From an uncultured Lewinella sp. (GTDB lineage Bacteria > Bacteroidota > Bacteroidia > Chitinophagales > Saprospiraceae): a DNA stretch of 42,909 bases. This document shows positions 23,447 through 33,400 of the stretch, piece by piece (within the stretch, counting starts at the first letter, position 1; each line of letters begins with the position of its first letter). The stretch spans positions 1 through 42,909 of the forward strand of contig CAJXOS010000043.1 of assembly GCA_913057725.1 (NCBI GenBank), written 5' to 3'. The position numbers and the translations under genes were made by a program. The notes under the pieces are model-generated. The model had not been told where the DNA came from. It saw nothing but the letters and a program-made list of their open reading frames with translations, and did not search any database.

Positions 23447-24391
23447 TTATACATTCTCTAGTAGGCTCTTCAATACCGCCTGTGCTGCGTATAAACGATT
23501 ACCCGCTTGTGGTAAAACCAAGGATTTTGGGCTCTCGATCACCCCATCACTAACTACGACATTGCGCCGAACGGGTAAGCAATGCATAAAGAAGGCCTTA
23601 TTTGTTAAAGCCATCTTAGCTTCTGTGATTTGCCAATCCTTTTCCACTTCAGGCTTTTGACCGTAAGGATACACTGCCGACCAATTCTTGGTGTAGATAA
23701 ACTCAGCATCCGCGAAGGCTTCTTCTTGATCGTATATTACCGGTGTGTCGCCTACAAAGGAGGGGTCAAGTTCATACCCTTTTGGGTGCGTCAGCACTAA
23801 ATCAACGGGCGCTTGCTGCATCCACTCCAAAAATGAGTTGGACACGGCCTGTGGTAAGGCGCGAGGATGCGGTGCCCAGCTGAGCACCACCTTAGGGCGC
23901 TTTCTGCGTTTATATTCTTCAATAGTTACCCAATCTGCCAAGCTCTGCAAGGGGTGACGAATCGCCGACTCCAGACTTACTACTGGCACTGTGGCGTGCT
24001 CCATAAAGGCACGCATAATCTGATCAGCATAGTCTTTTTCTTTGTCCTCGAGGCCCGGGAAGGAACGTACGGCTAAGATATCCGCATACTGACTCATTAC
24101 CCCGGCGGCTTCGCGAATATGCTCAGCGGTTCCGGCATTCATTACGGTTCCATCGGCAAACTCCAACTTCCAACCGTCCGCTACATTGAGCGTCATAACG
24201 TTGCAGCCCAAGTTTTTTGCCGCTAGCTCAGTACTTAATCGAGTACGAAGACTGGGATTAAAAAAGACGAGGATGACTGTCTTGTTTCGCCCTAGATCGG
24301 TATGGGCATGCGGTTGCGCTTTAAGCGCCAAGGCTTCCTGGACTAGCTGGAATGGGTCGCTGACATCGTGGACCGAGGTAAACTGTTTCAT
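23447..24391 (-). CDS. N-acetylornithine / N-succinylornithine carbamoyltransferase
   Basis: The product has 314 residues. The carbamoyl phosphate loop is NPSLRTRLS (the classical form is S-T-R-T-R), and HCLPVRRN marks the C-terminal active-site loop. GRNKT, VRSFPGLEDKE, RHPLQSLADW and APHPRALPQAVSNSF closely follow the acylornithine transcarbamylases of Bacteroides and Xanthomonas rather than ordinary ornithine enzymes. The position that distinguishes succinyl from acetyl substrates (Pro90 in the B. fragilis enzyme, Glu92 in Xanthomonas) is Ala89 here by my alignment, so the natural substrate cannot be assigned. It is the first gene of an arginine operon with argB. The gene name would be argF' in the Bacteroides literature. 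Confidence 0.9.
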   Translation of the reverse strand: MKQFTSVHDVSDPFQLVQEALALKAQPHAHTDLGRNKTVILVFFNPSLRTRLSTELAAKNLGCNVMTLNVADGWKLEFADGTVMNAGTAEHIREAAGVMSQYADILAVRSFPGLEDKEKDYADQIMRAFMEHATVPVVSLESAIRHPLQSLADWVTIEEYKRRKRPKVVLSWAPHPRALPQAVSNSFLEWMQQAPVDLVLTHPKGYELDPSFVGDTPVIYDQEEAFADAEFIYTKNWSAVYPYGQKPEVEKDWQITEAKMALTNKAFFMHCLPVRRNVVVSDGVIESPKSLVLPQAGNRLYAAQAVLKSLLENV

Positions 24392-24445
24392 TGGGTTATG
24401 GATTTGAAGTTTTAAGTAGGGGTCGAATTAATCTGGGTTTTTCGC

Positions 24446-24484
24446 TGCTTGTACAAGCATACACCATTGTAGCGTAGTAGGCAA
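24446..24484 (-). promoter_or_regulatory. Promoter of the carbamoyltransferase-argB operon with overlapping palindrome
   Basis: On the minus strand TTG (24484-24482), 20 nt and TATGCTTG (24461-24454) form a 7/8 match to the Bacteroidota promoter. The perfect 14-bp palindrome TGCTTGTACAAGCA (24459-24446) covers the -7 element and the expected start site, as a repressor operator would. The start codon lies 54 nt downstream. Confidence 0.55.
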
Positions 24485-24615
24485 AAATCAATTTGGTGGT
24501 TTTACTAAATCGAACAAGCTAAGAAGGTGTCTATCCACAGTGTTGAACCAAAAATCTGTGTAAATGCATTGGTACTGAAATTTTCATCTTCTGTCCAAAC
24601 TTTCCTCACACAACG

Positions 24616-24656
24616 AAAAAAGGCCATCCCACCCGCAGGTAGAATGACCTTTTTTT
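24616..24656. terminator. Rho-independent terminator downstream of atpG
   Basis: The stem AAAAAAGG-CCAT... pairs with ATGACCTTTTTT across an inner GGTAG/CCACC-type stem. On the minus strand the hairpin ends in a T-run, as needed for atpG, and it also has T's in the plus direction, so it can work both ways. Confidence 0.8.
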
Positions 24657-24673
24657 GCGCTTTGGCAATATAT

Positions 24674-25570
24674 CTAGCCGTTCTCCAGGGCAGCTGCACC
24701 ACCAACGATCTCGAGAATCTCGTTGGTAATTGCTTCCTGTCGGGCTTTGTTATAAGAGATTTTCAACTCGCGTAGCAGCTCGTTTGCATTCTCCGTTGCA
24801 GAGTCCATGGCCGTCATACGGGCACCGTGCTCAGAAGCGTGAGTGTCCAGATTGAACTTGTGGAACTGCGTTTGCAGAATACTAGGAACCAGATGGCTCA
24901 AGAGGCCTTCTTTGCTTGGCTCGAAGATATAATCTGCTCTGTGGCTAACTGCTCCTTCTTCGATCTCTACCTTAGGTACAGGAAGGAAAGGAACGTGAAC
25001 TGTGTTCTGTACTGCAGCATTGCGGAATTCACCATAAGCTACTTCTACCGCATCGAAACGGCCTTGCTCGAAGGCATCCATCAGGTAAGTAGCTACACGC
25101 TTGGTATTGTCGAAACTCAGGTCATCAAATAGGTTGACGTAATCGGAAATGATGTTCACTGAGTCGGCAAAGCGCTTGTTGAAGTATTCAAAGCCTTTCT
25201 TACCGATGAAAAGCATGCTCAAGTTGCCACGTTCGTGCACTTTCGCGTACTTTCCTTCCATAGCAGCAACTGCAGCCTTAATTACATTCGAATTAAAGGC
25301 ACCGCACAAACCACGGTTAGAAGTAACAACCACGATACAAGCACGCTCTACTGGGCGCTCTTGACCGAAGACAGTACCGGCATCACCTTCCAGGTTGGAT
25401 AAGATGTTGCGCAGCATAGCGTCTAGCTTGTTCGCGTAAGGGCGCATCTGAGTGATAGCATCCTGTGCACGACGTAGCTTTGCCGCCGAAACCATCTTCA
25501 TGGCTTTCGTGATCTGCTGAGTATTTTTGACCGAAACAATCCGGTCACGAACTTCTTTTAAGTTAGCCAT
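24674..25570 (-). CDS. atpG: ATP synthase F1 gamma subunit
   Basis: The product has 298 residues from the ATG at 25570 (an upstream TTG at 25579 was rejected). The N-terminal helix ANLKEVRDRIVSVKNTQQITKAMKMVSAAKLRRAQ is split here as ANLKEVRDRIVS and TKAMKMVSAAKLRRAQ, the conserved rotor coiled coil. The middle VTSNRGLCGAFN motif and the C-terminal DSATENANELLRELKISYN / ARQEAITNEILEIVGGA coiled coil are classical. It is the last gene of the atpB-E-F-H-A-G cluster, followed by a terminator. The beta and epsilon genes are not in the window. Confidence 0.97.
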   Translation of the reverse strand: MANLKEVRDRIVSVKNTQQITKAMKMVSAAKLRRAQDAITQMRPYANKLDAMLRNILSNLEGDAGTVFGQERPVERACIVVVTSNRGLCGAFNSNVIKAAVAAMEGKYAKVHERGNLSMLFIGKKGFEYFNKRFADSVNIISDYVNLFDDLSFDNTKRVATYLMDAFEQGRFDAVEVAYGEFRNAAVQNTVHVPFLPVPKVEIEEGAVSHRADYIFEPSKEGLLSHLVPSILQTQFHKFNLDTHASEHGARMTAMDSATENANELLRELKISYNKARQEAITNEILEIVGGAAALENG

Positions 25571-25632
25571 CAGGGGCAATCTTTATAATAAACGATACAA
25601 TACACTCCTCGGTGCCGCAGCACCTAAGCAGT

Positions 25633-27216
25633 TTACTTGTACTGAGCAGTCAGTTCCTTCGCCAAAGCTTCTACTTTAGCTTGGTCCTCTTTGTCGTACT
25701 TACCACCAGCGAAGTTGGATAGTACTTCTGGCTCACGGCGCTCCATTTCGCCCAAGAAGAATTCCTCGAACTCCCTCACTTTCTCTACTGGCACATCGCG
25801 CAATAGACCTTTAGTACCCAAGTAGATGATTGCTACCTGCTTACCAACAGTTACTGGAGAATACTGAGGCTGCTTCAAGATTTCTACGTTACGCTTACCT
25901 TTTTCAATTACGGCCAAGGTAGCAGCATCCAGGTCAGAACCGAACTTAGCAAATGCTTCCAGCTCACGGTACTGCGCTTGGTCAAGCTTCAATGTACCAG
26001 ATACCTTCTTCATTGACTTCACCTGAGCAGAACCACCCACACGGCTTACTGAGATACCTACGTTAATCGCAGGACGAATACCAGCGTTGAAGAAATTAGA
26101 CTCTAGGAAGATCTGTCCGTCGGTAATAGAAATTACGTTGGTTGGGATATACGCAGAAACGTCACCCGCTTGTGTTTCAATGATAGGCAAAGCCGTCAAA
26201 GAACCACCACCTTTCACGATACCAGCATCGCGCAAGCTGTCAGGAAGATCATTCATATCCTGTGCCAAACCATCATCGGCGATAACCTTCGCAGCACGCT
26301 CCAATAGGCGGCTGTGCAGGTAGAATACGTCACCAGGATAAGCCTCACGGCCTGGAGGACGACGAAGTAGAAGTGATACCTCACGGTAAGCAACCGCCTG
26401 CTTTGACAAATCATCATAAATGATCAATGCAGGACGACCGGTGTCACGGAAGAACTCACCGATTGATGCACCAGCGAATGGTGCGTAGAACTGCAATGGT
26501 GCAGGATCAGCAGCGGATGCAGATACGATACATGTGTATGGCATTGCACCGTTCTCTTCCAATACGCGAGCAACCTGAGCTACAGTTGAAGACTTCTGTC
26601 CACAAGCAACGTAGATACAGTAAACAGGCTCACCTGCGTCGTAGAATTCCTTTTGGTTAAGGATGGTGTCGATTGCAATCGCAGTCTTACCAGTCTGGCG
26701 GTCACCAATGATCAATTCCCGCTGGCCACGGCCGATAGGAATCATGGAGTCAATCGCCTTGATACCAGTTTGAAGTGGCTCGTTTACTGGCTGGCGGTAG
26801 ATAACACCAGGAGCCTTACGCTCCAAAGGCATTTCGTAAGTAGTACCGCTGATCTCACCTTTACCGTCGATAGGCTGGCCGAGTGGGTTTACTACGCGGC
26901 CCAGGTAACCTTCACCAACGTTGATAGATGCAATACGACTTGTACGGTGTACACGAGAACCTTCGCGAATGTCATCGCTAGGGCCCATCAATACAACACC
27001 AACATTGTCTTCTTCCAGGTTCAGTACGATAGCCTGAACACCTGTTTCAAATTCAACCAGCTCACCAGCACGGGCATTCAATAGACCGTATACGCGGGCA
27101 ATACCGTCACCTACTTCTAGTACGGTACCGTACTCCTCTAGCTGAGTTGCGCTATCAAAGCCAGACAACTGCTGCTTGAGGATTGCTGAGATTTCATCAG
27201 GTTTTACGTCAACCAT
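25633..27216 (-). CDS. atpA: ATP synthase F1 alpha subunit
   Basis: The product has 527 residues. Walker A is GDRQTGKT at 171-178, with [14 protein letters not shown] preceding. The [13 protein letters not shown] stretch, the [42 protein letters not shown] region and [10 protein letters not shown] are family hallmarks. Alpha binds nucleotide at non-catalytic sites and, together with beta, forms the hexameric head. It is about 15-25 residues longer than the E. coli protein, with a few extra residues before [14 protein letters not shown]. It sits between atpH and atpG. Confidence 0.98.
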   Translation of the reverse strand: MVDVKPDEISAILKQQLSGFDSATQLEEYGTVLEVGDGIARVYGLLNARAGELVEFETGVQAIVLNLEEDNVGVVLMGPSDDIREGSRVHRTSRIASINVGEGYLGRVVNPLGQPIDGKGEISGTTYEMPLERKAPGVIYRQPVNEPLQTGIKAIDSMIPIGRGQRELIIGDRQTGKTAIAIDTILNQKEFYDAGEPVYCIYVACGQKSSTVAQVARVLEENGAMPYTCIVSASAADPAPLQFYAPFAGASIGEFFRDTGRPALIIYDDLSKQAVAYREVSLLLRRPPGREAYPGDVFYLHSRLLERAAKVIADDGLAQDMNDLPDSLRDAGIVKGGGSLTALPIIETQAGDVSAYIPTNVISITDGQIFLESNFFNAGIRPAINVGISVSRVGGSAQVKSMKKVSGTLKLDQAQYRELEAFAKFGSDLDAATLAVIEKGKRNVEILKQPQYSPVTVGKQVAIIYLGTKGLLRDVPVEKVREFEEFFLGEMERREPEVLSNFAGGKYDKEDQAKVEALAKELTAQYK

Positions 27217-27268
27217 GATTTATAATTATTTTGAGAATAATGTTTTTCCAATTCAATGTGGCGAGCTC

Positions 27269-27808
27269 TTAGCTAGCCAAAGTACGCTTCAGTTCTTCCA
27301 ACTTCTGCGCTACGCTGGCGTCATAAATCTGACCACCTAGCTCCAGTACAAAACCTCCGATTAGATCAGGGTCTACTGCCGTTTCAATTTCTACCTGGCT
27401 GTAGGTAGCATCGCTAGCCGCTAGCTTGGCTTCTAGGGCTTTCAATGCATCAGCGCTCAAGGCCTTAGCTGTAGTTACCTTAACGGTAGAAATTTTCTTA
27501 ATCTCCTTATACTGTGCCACAAACTCATCAGCGATCTCTGGCAGGTAAGGTTCACGACCTTTGTTTACCAGAATGCGCAAGAAAGCCATGGTGAGCTCAT
27601 CGTACTTATCAGCAAAAAGCGCATCCAGGATAGATAGCTTCTTACTTCCCTTAACGATAGGGCTCTTTAGCAGGAGGTAAAAATCACGGTTCCCGCTCGC
27701 ATTTTTGAAGGAGGTTACATCTTCCAGGATACGCTCGAGCTTGTTCTGCTCCTGAGCGAGATCAATCAAGGATTTTGCGTAACGACCGGCAATTCTTTGT
27801 ACTGACAT
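27269..27808 (-). CDS. atpH: ATP synthase F1 delta subunit
   Basis: The product has 179 residues. The N-terminal helical domain starts IAGRYAKSLIDLAQEQNKLE, and FLRILVNKGREPYLPEIADEF follows. The C-terminal stretch EIETAVDPDLIGGFVLELGGQIYDASVAQKLEELKRTL carries the conserved GGFVLELG motif (described in parts). Delta connects the peripheral stalk b subunits to the top of F1. It is separated from atpF by a 91-nt gap with tandem repeats and a hairpin. Confidence 0.95.
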   Translation of the reverse strand: MSVQRIAGRYAKSLIDLAQEQNKLERILEDVTSFKNASGNRDFYLLLKSPIVKGSKKLSILDALFADKYDELTMAFLRILVNKGREPYLPEIADEFVAQYKEIKKISTVKVTTAKALSADALKALEAKLAASDATYSQVEIETAVDPDLIGGFVLELGGQIYDASVAQKLEELKRTLAS

Positions 27809-27826
27809 GCGCCTATATTCTTAGTT

Positions 27827-27872
27827 AGAAGGTTGGATGGTCAGAAGGTTGGATGGTGAATGACCATCTAAC
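27827..27872. repeat. Tandem 15-bp repeat and hairpin in the atpF-atpH gap
   Basis: AGAAGGTTGGATGGT occurs twice with a 16-bp period (27827-27841, 27843-27857). The second copy pairs with the following sequence: GTTGGATGGT (27848-27857) with ACCATCTAAC (27863-27872), ten pairs including one G-U, and a loop of GAATG. No T-run follows on the minus strand, so it is not a terminator. Confidence 0.7.
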
Positions 27873-27899
27873 AAACTAACTATCTAACTACCTAACTGA

Positions 27900-28418
27900 T
27901 TAGTTCAACTTAATCTCGTCTACCAAAGTGTTCACAAACTGCTCTTGCTCGCTATTGCCGGCTAGCTGCTTGCGGATCACTTTTTCAGCAATATCGATTG
28001 CCATCTGACCTACTTGGCTCTTCAATTCAGCCATAGCCACTTTACGCTGGTTCTCGATTTCTTGCTGAGCGTTGGTAACGATTTTCTTAGCCTCGTCGCG
28101 TGCTTGCTCTTTAGCCTCCTTGATCATCTGATCTTTGGTTTCTTTGGCGTCCTTTAGCATGCGAGCGCGCTCTTCACGAGCTTCGGCTAGCAATTTCTTG
28201 TTCTCTGCCTGAACGTTAGACATTTCTTCCCGTGCGCGCTTGGCTTCGTCCAATGCGTCCTGGATGTCATCTTCACGCTTCTTAAGGGCGTTTTGGATAG
28301 GCTTGAATGCCATACGGCCCAGAACCGTCCACAATACAATAAAGATGATGGACGTCCAGAAGATCAAACCTGGATCCGGCTTGATAACAGAAAAATCAGC
28401 TAAGAGAAAAATGTTCAT
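27900..28418 (-). CDS. atpF: ATP synthase Fo b subunit
   Basis: The product has 172 residues. A short N-terminal part is followed by one membrane helix (LIFWTSIIFIVLWTVLGRMAF, about 19-40). A long charged coiled coil (LKKREDDIQDALDEAKRAREE, then ARERARMLKDAK-type heptads) forms the peripheral stalk. The C-terminus QLAGNSEQEQFVNTLVDEIKLN is typical of the delta-binding end. There is a single b gene (no b'), as usual for Bacteroidota. Confidence 0.95.
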   Translation of the reverse strand: MNIFLLADFSVIKPDPGLIFWTSIIFIVLWTVLGRMAFKPIQNALKKREDDIQDALDEAKRAREEMSNVQAENKKLLAEAREERARMLKDAKETKDQMIKEAKEQARDEAKKIVTNAQQEIENQRKVAMAELKSQVGQMAIDIAEKVIRKQLAGNSEQEQFVNTLVDEIKLN

Positions 28419-28536
28419 TGTCGATATACTTTAGTCCTGTCGAAACAGGAATAGCTTGTTCTTTTTTAAGAGGTTGATTCGGACCGCAGCCAACCGCTAC
28501 GGCCCGAGATCAGTTCTTTGTGCACAAGTGCTAAGA

Positions 28537-28743
<207 letters not shown>

Positions 28744-28828
28744 TTATGGTTAAAAAAGAATGATTCTTATGAGTCGAAGTGACCATCATAACACTGTGAT
28801 AATGACAGCCACTTTTACTTGTTATTTC

Positions 28829-30142
28829 TTAGTGTGCGTGCTCGTGATCGTGGTGCTCGTGCTCTTCAACTGCTGCGCCAATGTAGCTAGCCGTTAGGAT
28901 AGCGAAGATGAACGCCTGTAGGAAGGCAACCAACAACTCGATCAAGTTCATGAAGGCTGTGAAAGCACCACCGATAAGTGCACCGGTAGCGGCACCGCCA
29001 ACGCTGTTCCCGTTGTCACCAAACAAGAAGATCAAACCGATCAAACTTAGAATGATAATGTGACCGGCAGAGATGTTCGCGAACAAACGAATCATCAATG
29101 AGAATGGCTTAATAAACAAACCAAGGATCTCAACCGGTGTAAGGATAATCTTTACCCAAGCAGGGATACCAGGCATCCAGAAGATGTGCTCCCAGTAGTG
29201 TCCGTTACCATTTACATTCGTAACAATGAAGGCTAGTACGGCTAGTACCAGTGTCACTGCTAAGTTACCTGTTACGTTTGCACCACCTGGGAAGAAAGGA
29301 ATCAAACCCATGAGGTTGCAAAACAGAATGAAGAAGAACAGCGTCATGATGAATGGCTGGAAGCGCTCGTACTTGGCTTCACCAATCATTGGCTTAGTTA
29401 CTTCATCACGGATAAATACAAAGAAAGGCTCCATGAACGACTGAATGCCGGATGGTGCCTTACCTTCATTTTTCTTATAACCCTTAGCTACCGCATTCCA
29501 CAAGAAGATCAGTAGAAGCGAAGCCAAGATCATTGTAAACACATTCTTGGTAATTGAGAAGTCATAGAAAGAAGTGATACCACCACCCAGGATACCACCA
29601 TCCAGGGTACTTGGCTTATCCAACTTCCAAAGTTCTCCTTGAGCGCAAGCGAAGTAAACGTCCTTTTCCGTAGTCTTACCCTTCTCGTCGGTTGTCGTTT
29701 CTACTTCGTGTAGGATACCGTCGATAGCAACCTCACCCATTGGGAAGTTCTCATCAGCGATACGGTTTACGCGACCGTGGTTCAAAACGTAGCGATCAAC
29801 AGCGTGGTGTCCGTGGTGGAACATGCTGGTAGTGCCCGTTGTCCAGCCATGCTCAGGAGCGTAAAGGAATAATGGCAATGGAATGTGAACGTGCTTCCAA
29901 ACGTGGAACTCGTTAGCATCCGCGATGTGATTCATCACTGTAGAAACAGGATCATAAGCTCCTTCTTCGGCATGCTCGCCGCAACCGGCGTGCTCACCAT
30001 GAGCTTCTGCTTCTGTACCGTGAGAATGGCCACTGTGGTCGTGGTCATGATCGTGTCCGTGGTCTTGAGCAAAAACAGGGCTGGCAAACAAGGCCAGTGC
30101 CAAGACAAAAACGAAAGAAGAAAAACGGGCAAATACTTTCAC
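28829..30142 (-). CDS. atpB: ATP synthase Fo a subunit with long histidine-rich N-terminal extension
   Basis: The product has 437 residues, much longer than E. coli a (271). Residues 1-25 look like a signal peptide (LFASPVFA-QD). It is followed by a His/Asp/Glu-rich stretch (27-60: repeated HDH, GHSHG, EHAGCGEHAE) and a soluble region to about 195. The membrane core follows, with KPFSLMIRLFANISAGHII carrying the essential Arg of the proton half-channels, and LLVAFLQAFIFAILTASYIG near the C-terminus. The C-terminus is also His-rich (EEHEHHDHEHAH). It is first in the operon. The extension is known in Bacteroidota; the His density may bind metal, which is inference. Confidence 0.95.
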   Translation of the reverse strand: MKVFARFSSFVFVLALALFASPVFAQDHGHDHDHDHSGHSHGTEAEAHGEHAGCGEHAEEGAYDPVSTVMNHIADANEFHVWKHVHIPLPLFLYAPEHGWTTGTTSMFHHGHHAVDRYVLNHGRVNRIADENFPMGEVAIDGILHEVETTTDEKGKTTEKDVYFACAQGELWKLDKPSTLDGGILGGGITSFYDFSITKNVFTMILASLLLIFLWNAVAKGYKKNEGKAPSGIQSFMEPFFVFIRDEVTKPMIGEAKYERFQPFIMTLFFFILFCNLMGLIPFFPGGANVTGNLAVTLVLAVLAFIVTNVNGNGHYWEHIFWMPGIPAWVKIILTPVEILGLFIKPFSLMIRLFANISAGHIIILSLIGLIFLFGDNGNSVGGAATGALIGGAFTAFMNLIELLVAFLQAFIFAILTASYIGAAVEEHEHHDHEHAH

Positions 30143-30498
30143 GCTGTGTCGCTTTTTGGTCCTTTTTTAAAACCCGTGCAAAAGTAGACACTTTAGCCGG
30201 TTTATAAAAGCACCGTTTATCTTTTTTTAACTTGAAGTAAAGGCAATGAACGACTGATAAACAGTAAGTTAGGTGGCATACCCCCCAATGGCTTAGGCTA
30301 CATTAGCCAGTTTTCCTCCAAAACCAATATTTGTTTGCCAAAAGTGACAGGCAACAAAATATATATTCGCCCTTCCTTCCTTAAAAATTCTTCGCCATAC
30401 AGCCATTATGACATTAAAATGGCGCAGTATGTAACACTATTAGCCGACGGTGGATTAATGAATACCCTTGGATTTCACACACCAAAACGCTATGTGGT
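30143..30498. other. Divergent intergenic region between atpB and the giant protease gene
   Basis: This 356-nt gap holds a likely atp promoter near its left end. Nothing else was recognised; a 65-codon frame at 30335 has no domain or start context and was left out. No clear consensus promoter for the plus-strand protease gene was found, although TACCCTTG (near 30464) is a partial -7 match. Confidence 0.5.
30179..30208 (-). promoter_or_regulatory. Probable promoter of the ATP synthase operon
   Basis: On the minus strand TACTTTTG (30186-30179) is an exact -7 match, with TTT (rather than TTG) 19 nt upstream. The start codon of atpB lies 36 nt downstream of the -7 element, giving a leader of about 30 nt. 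Confidence 0.5.
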
Positions 30499-33400
30499 AT
30501 GCATACCTTTACCAGGGCTAGCCTGTTGCTAGGGCTAGCTGTACTTTTCAACAGTACATCGAGCATCCTCTTTGCTCAAACCCAATTTGTACCCGCCAAA
30601 TCGTTGGCTTTTGAACATCCGGAACTAGAAAAAAGCTTTTTAGCTTACGAACTGTACGAAATCGACACTAGACTCATCTACGAACAGTCTCAAAAAGACA
30701 CCCGATTCCAATTTGAACTGCAATTCGAAAATGGTCAGCAATGGCCTATCCAATTGGACTATTACGACATGCGCGCAGCGCACTACCGCGAGGTAGCTGT
30801 TACTGAAAAAGGCCTGGAGGTTTTGCCCCGCCGCCCCAATATCACTTTTCGAGGATACTACCTGGGTGAAGAACTGGAACCTACTCGCTTTACCATCACT
30901 CCAGACTACGTAGTAGGAATGATTCAGCAAAACGGATCGACCTATTTCCTGGAGCCTTTGAAGCCAATGATTCCAGAGGCCGGCGATAACGCTTACATCC
31001 TCTACAATGCAGAAGATGTACTTACCGACCCCAGCCTCAGCTGTACCTTCAAAGCAGGTAAAAAGTACGCTTTACCTCCTCCAGACCACAACCATGATCA
31101 CAAGGGCAAACCGTCCGATAACGAAAAGATGGATTGCGTAGAAGTGGACCTCGCCACCGGCGGAGATATCTTGATGTTTAATCGGTACGGAAGTGTAATG
31201 GCGGTGAATGACTTCATCCTCAACGTGACCAACCTTATGGAGCCACTGTGGGATGACTTCAGTGTTTCCTACCTCATCGTAGATCAATTTGTAGTGACTT
31301 CAGCCATTGGCAACCCTTGGACGACCTCAAATGATGCTTTTACCATTCTTGATGATTTCGCCGCTTGGGCTGGCCCCAATTTTGCGGCACATGATGTCGG
31401 GCAAATCTGGACAGCCAATGACATCCAGGGCTGTGGAAGCGGCCCAGGCAACTTCCAGTTAATTGGCTGTGCCCGAGCGATTGGTGACGTTTGTGGCAAT
31501 CAGCGCTACAATGTCTGCGAAGATTTTTCCAACTCCACCAACTGTCTTCGCGCCTTGAGTGCACACGAAATTGGCCACCTCTTTGATGGGGTTCATGGAC
31601 AAGCCAATAACAGCACCATCATGTTCGGTAACATTGTCTGTGGCGCTACAACTTGGACTGGAGGCAATATTACCCGTATCCAGAACCATATCGACTCGCG
31701 GAATTGCTTATCAGACTGTGGAGCTTGTAACATCAGCGTGATGACCAATGTGACGGGCGAAACCTGCCCCGGTGATGGTGATGGCATAATCACCGCATTT
31801 GCTTCCGGCAATCAAGGTATCGTCACCTTTGTACTATCTGGCCCGGTCAGTGATATGAATACGACCGGCAACTTTGGCCCACTGCCTCCGGGCAATTATA
31901 CCGTTACTGCTATGGATGACGGTGGAGGCCTTAGCTGCTCAGATTCAGAAAACGTGACGGTGGATCCATCTCCAGATGTAAATCCGCCAAGCAACTTCTG
32001 CGGGACTTTCAGCCAAAACTATGACGCCTGCCCCAATACTATCGTACCGAATATACCAAGTGGAGTTTGGTTCTTTGTTGGCGGTGATCTGGCGTTTACC
32101 AGCATGGTGAATGGCAGTTTCCCACAAGTAGTCAATCTTGATGGATGCGTTTCTGATGCGTTTACTGACCTGGCCGATATCGAACTCAATCTCATCACTT
32201 CCATCGAATTTGGGATTTGCCCCAAAACGATTCGCAACGAATATCGGATGCGAGACGAATGCGGCAACATCTCTATTGACCGCATCATCGTCGAGCATGT
32301 TTTCAGCGAAAGCGCACCACCCGTTTGGGACTTTAACTGTGAGGAAGATTTAGTCTTCACCACCGAGGGCGGTGATCCCTGCCCAGCAGATGCGGATATC
32401 TCCTTGAGTATCGGCGACGAGTTCGGTGTGAACACCAGTTGGATTGTAGGAGGGAATATCGTTGGCCCGGTCGCGGGCTGCGTAGCAGATCTTTGTTCTG
32501 CTGATAACGATCTCATTATCCGGGTCGCCGATATTGATATTACCGGAGACGATTGCGAGCGCCTTATCGTCCTTACACTGGTAGCAGAAGATGAGTGTGG
32601 CAACGTTTCACTGGAATTTGTAAACACTTACACCTTCCTAGATGACACCGCACCAATCGTTAACTACCTAGGCCTTCCTGATGGTACTACCCTTACGGTA
32701 GAATGTGATCTAAGAGATCCAAACTGGGATCCATTTGTTCCTACTGACGATCTGACCATCTTTGACAATTGCGCAGACTTTGGTGATCTGACCATCACCA
32801 TGGAAGATGAATTGGTCGAAGAAGGTATTTGTGGCGTCTCTGACTTCAAGAGTATATGGCGCTGTACCTGGACGGTCAGCGATCCTTGTGATAACACCAC
32901 TGAATACACCCTCTTCACACGAATTGTGGACACTCAGGGCCCCGAATGGACTTTCTTCCCAGCGGATACCGGCATTGAATGCGATGAAGATGTACCCTTC
33001 CAACAGGCAACTGCCGAGGACACCTGCTCGGAAGTAGAAGTATCGTATGACGATGACATTATTCCTGGTGACTGCCCACATAATTATACCATCAAACGCA
33101 CCTGGACGGCCGTAGACGCTTGTGGTAACCCAACCGTAGATGAGCAGTTTATCGAAGTGTCGGACACAACTCCACCTGAAATTCATTTTGTAGATGAGTA
33201 CATCAGTGGATATACAGATGGCCAAGAGGTTTATGTGGATTGTGGCGAGTTCAGCCGGATCACTAAACTAGCCTTTGCTGCTCGCGCCTATGATAATTGC
33301 AGCGGCGAAACGGAAGTAGACTTCGAATATGAAGACTTTGGTCTGTTCGACTGTGCTGAATTTGGCTATATGGGTCATCTGGAAACACGCTGGACCTCCA

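Noticed and set aside
32019..32627. 202-codon minus-strand frame inside the giant protease gene
   Set aside because: Ser/Pro-rich shadow of the repeat modules; similar shadows recur along the gene because the modules repeat.
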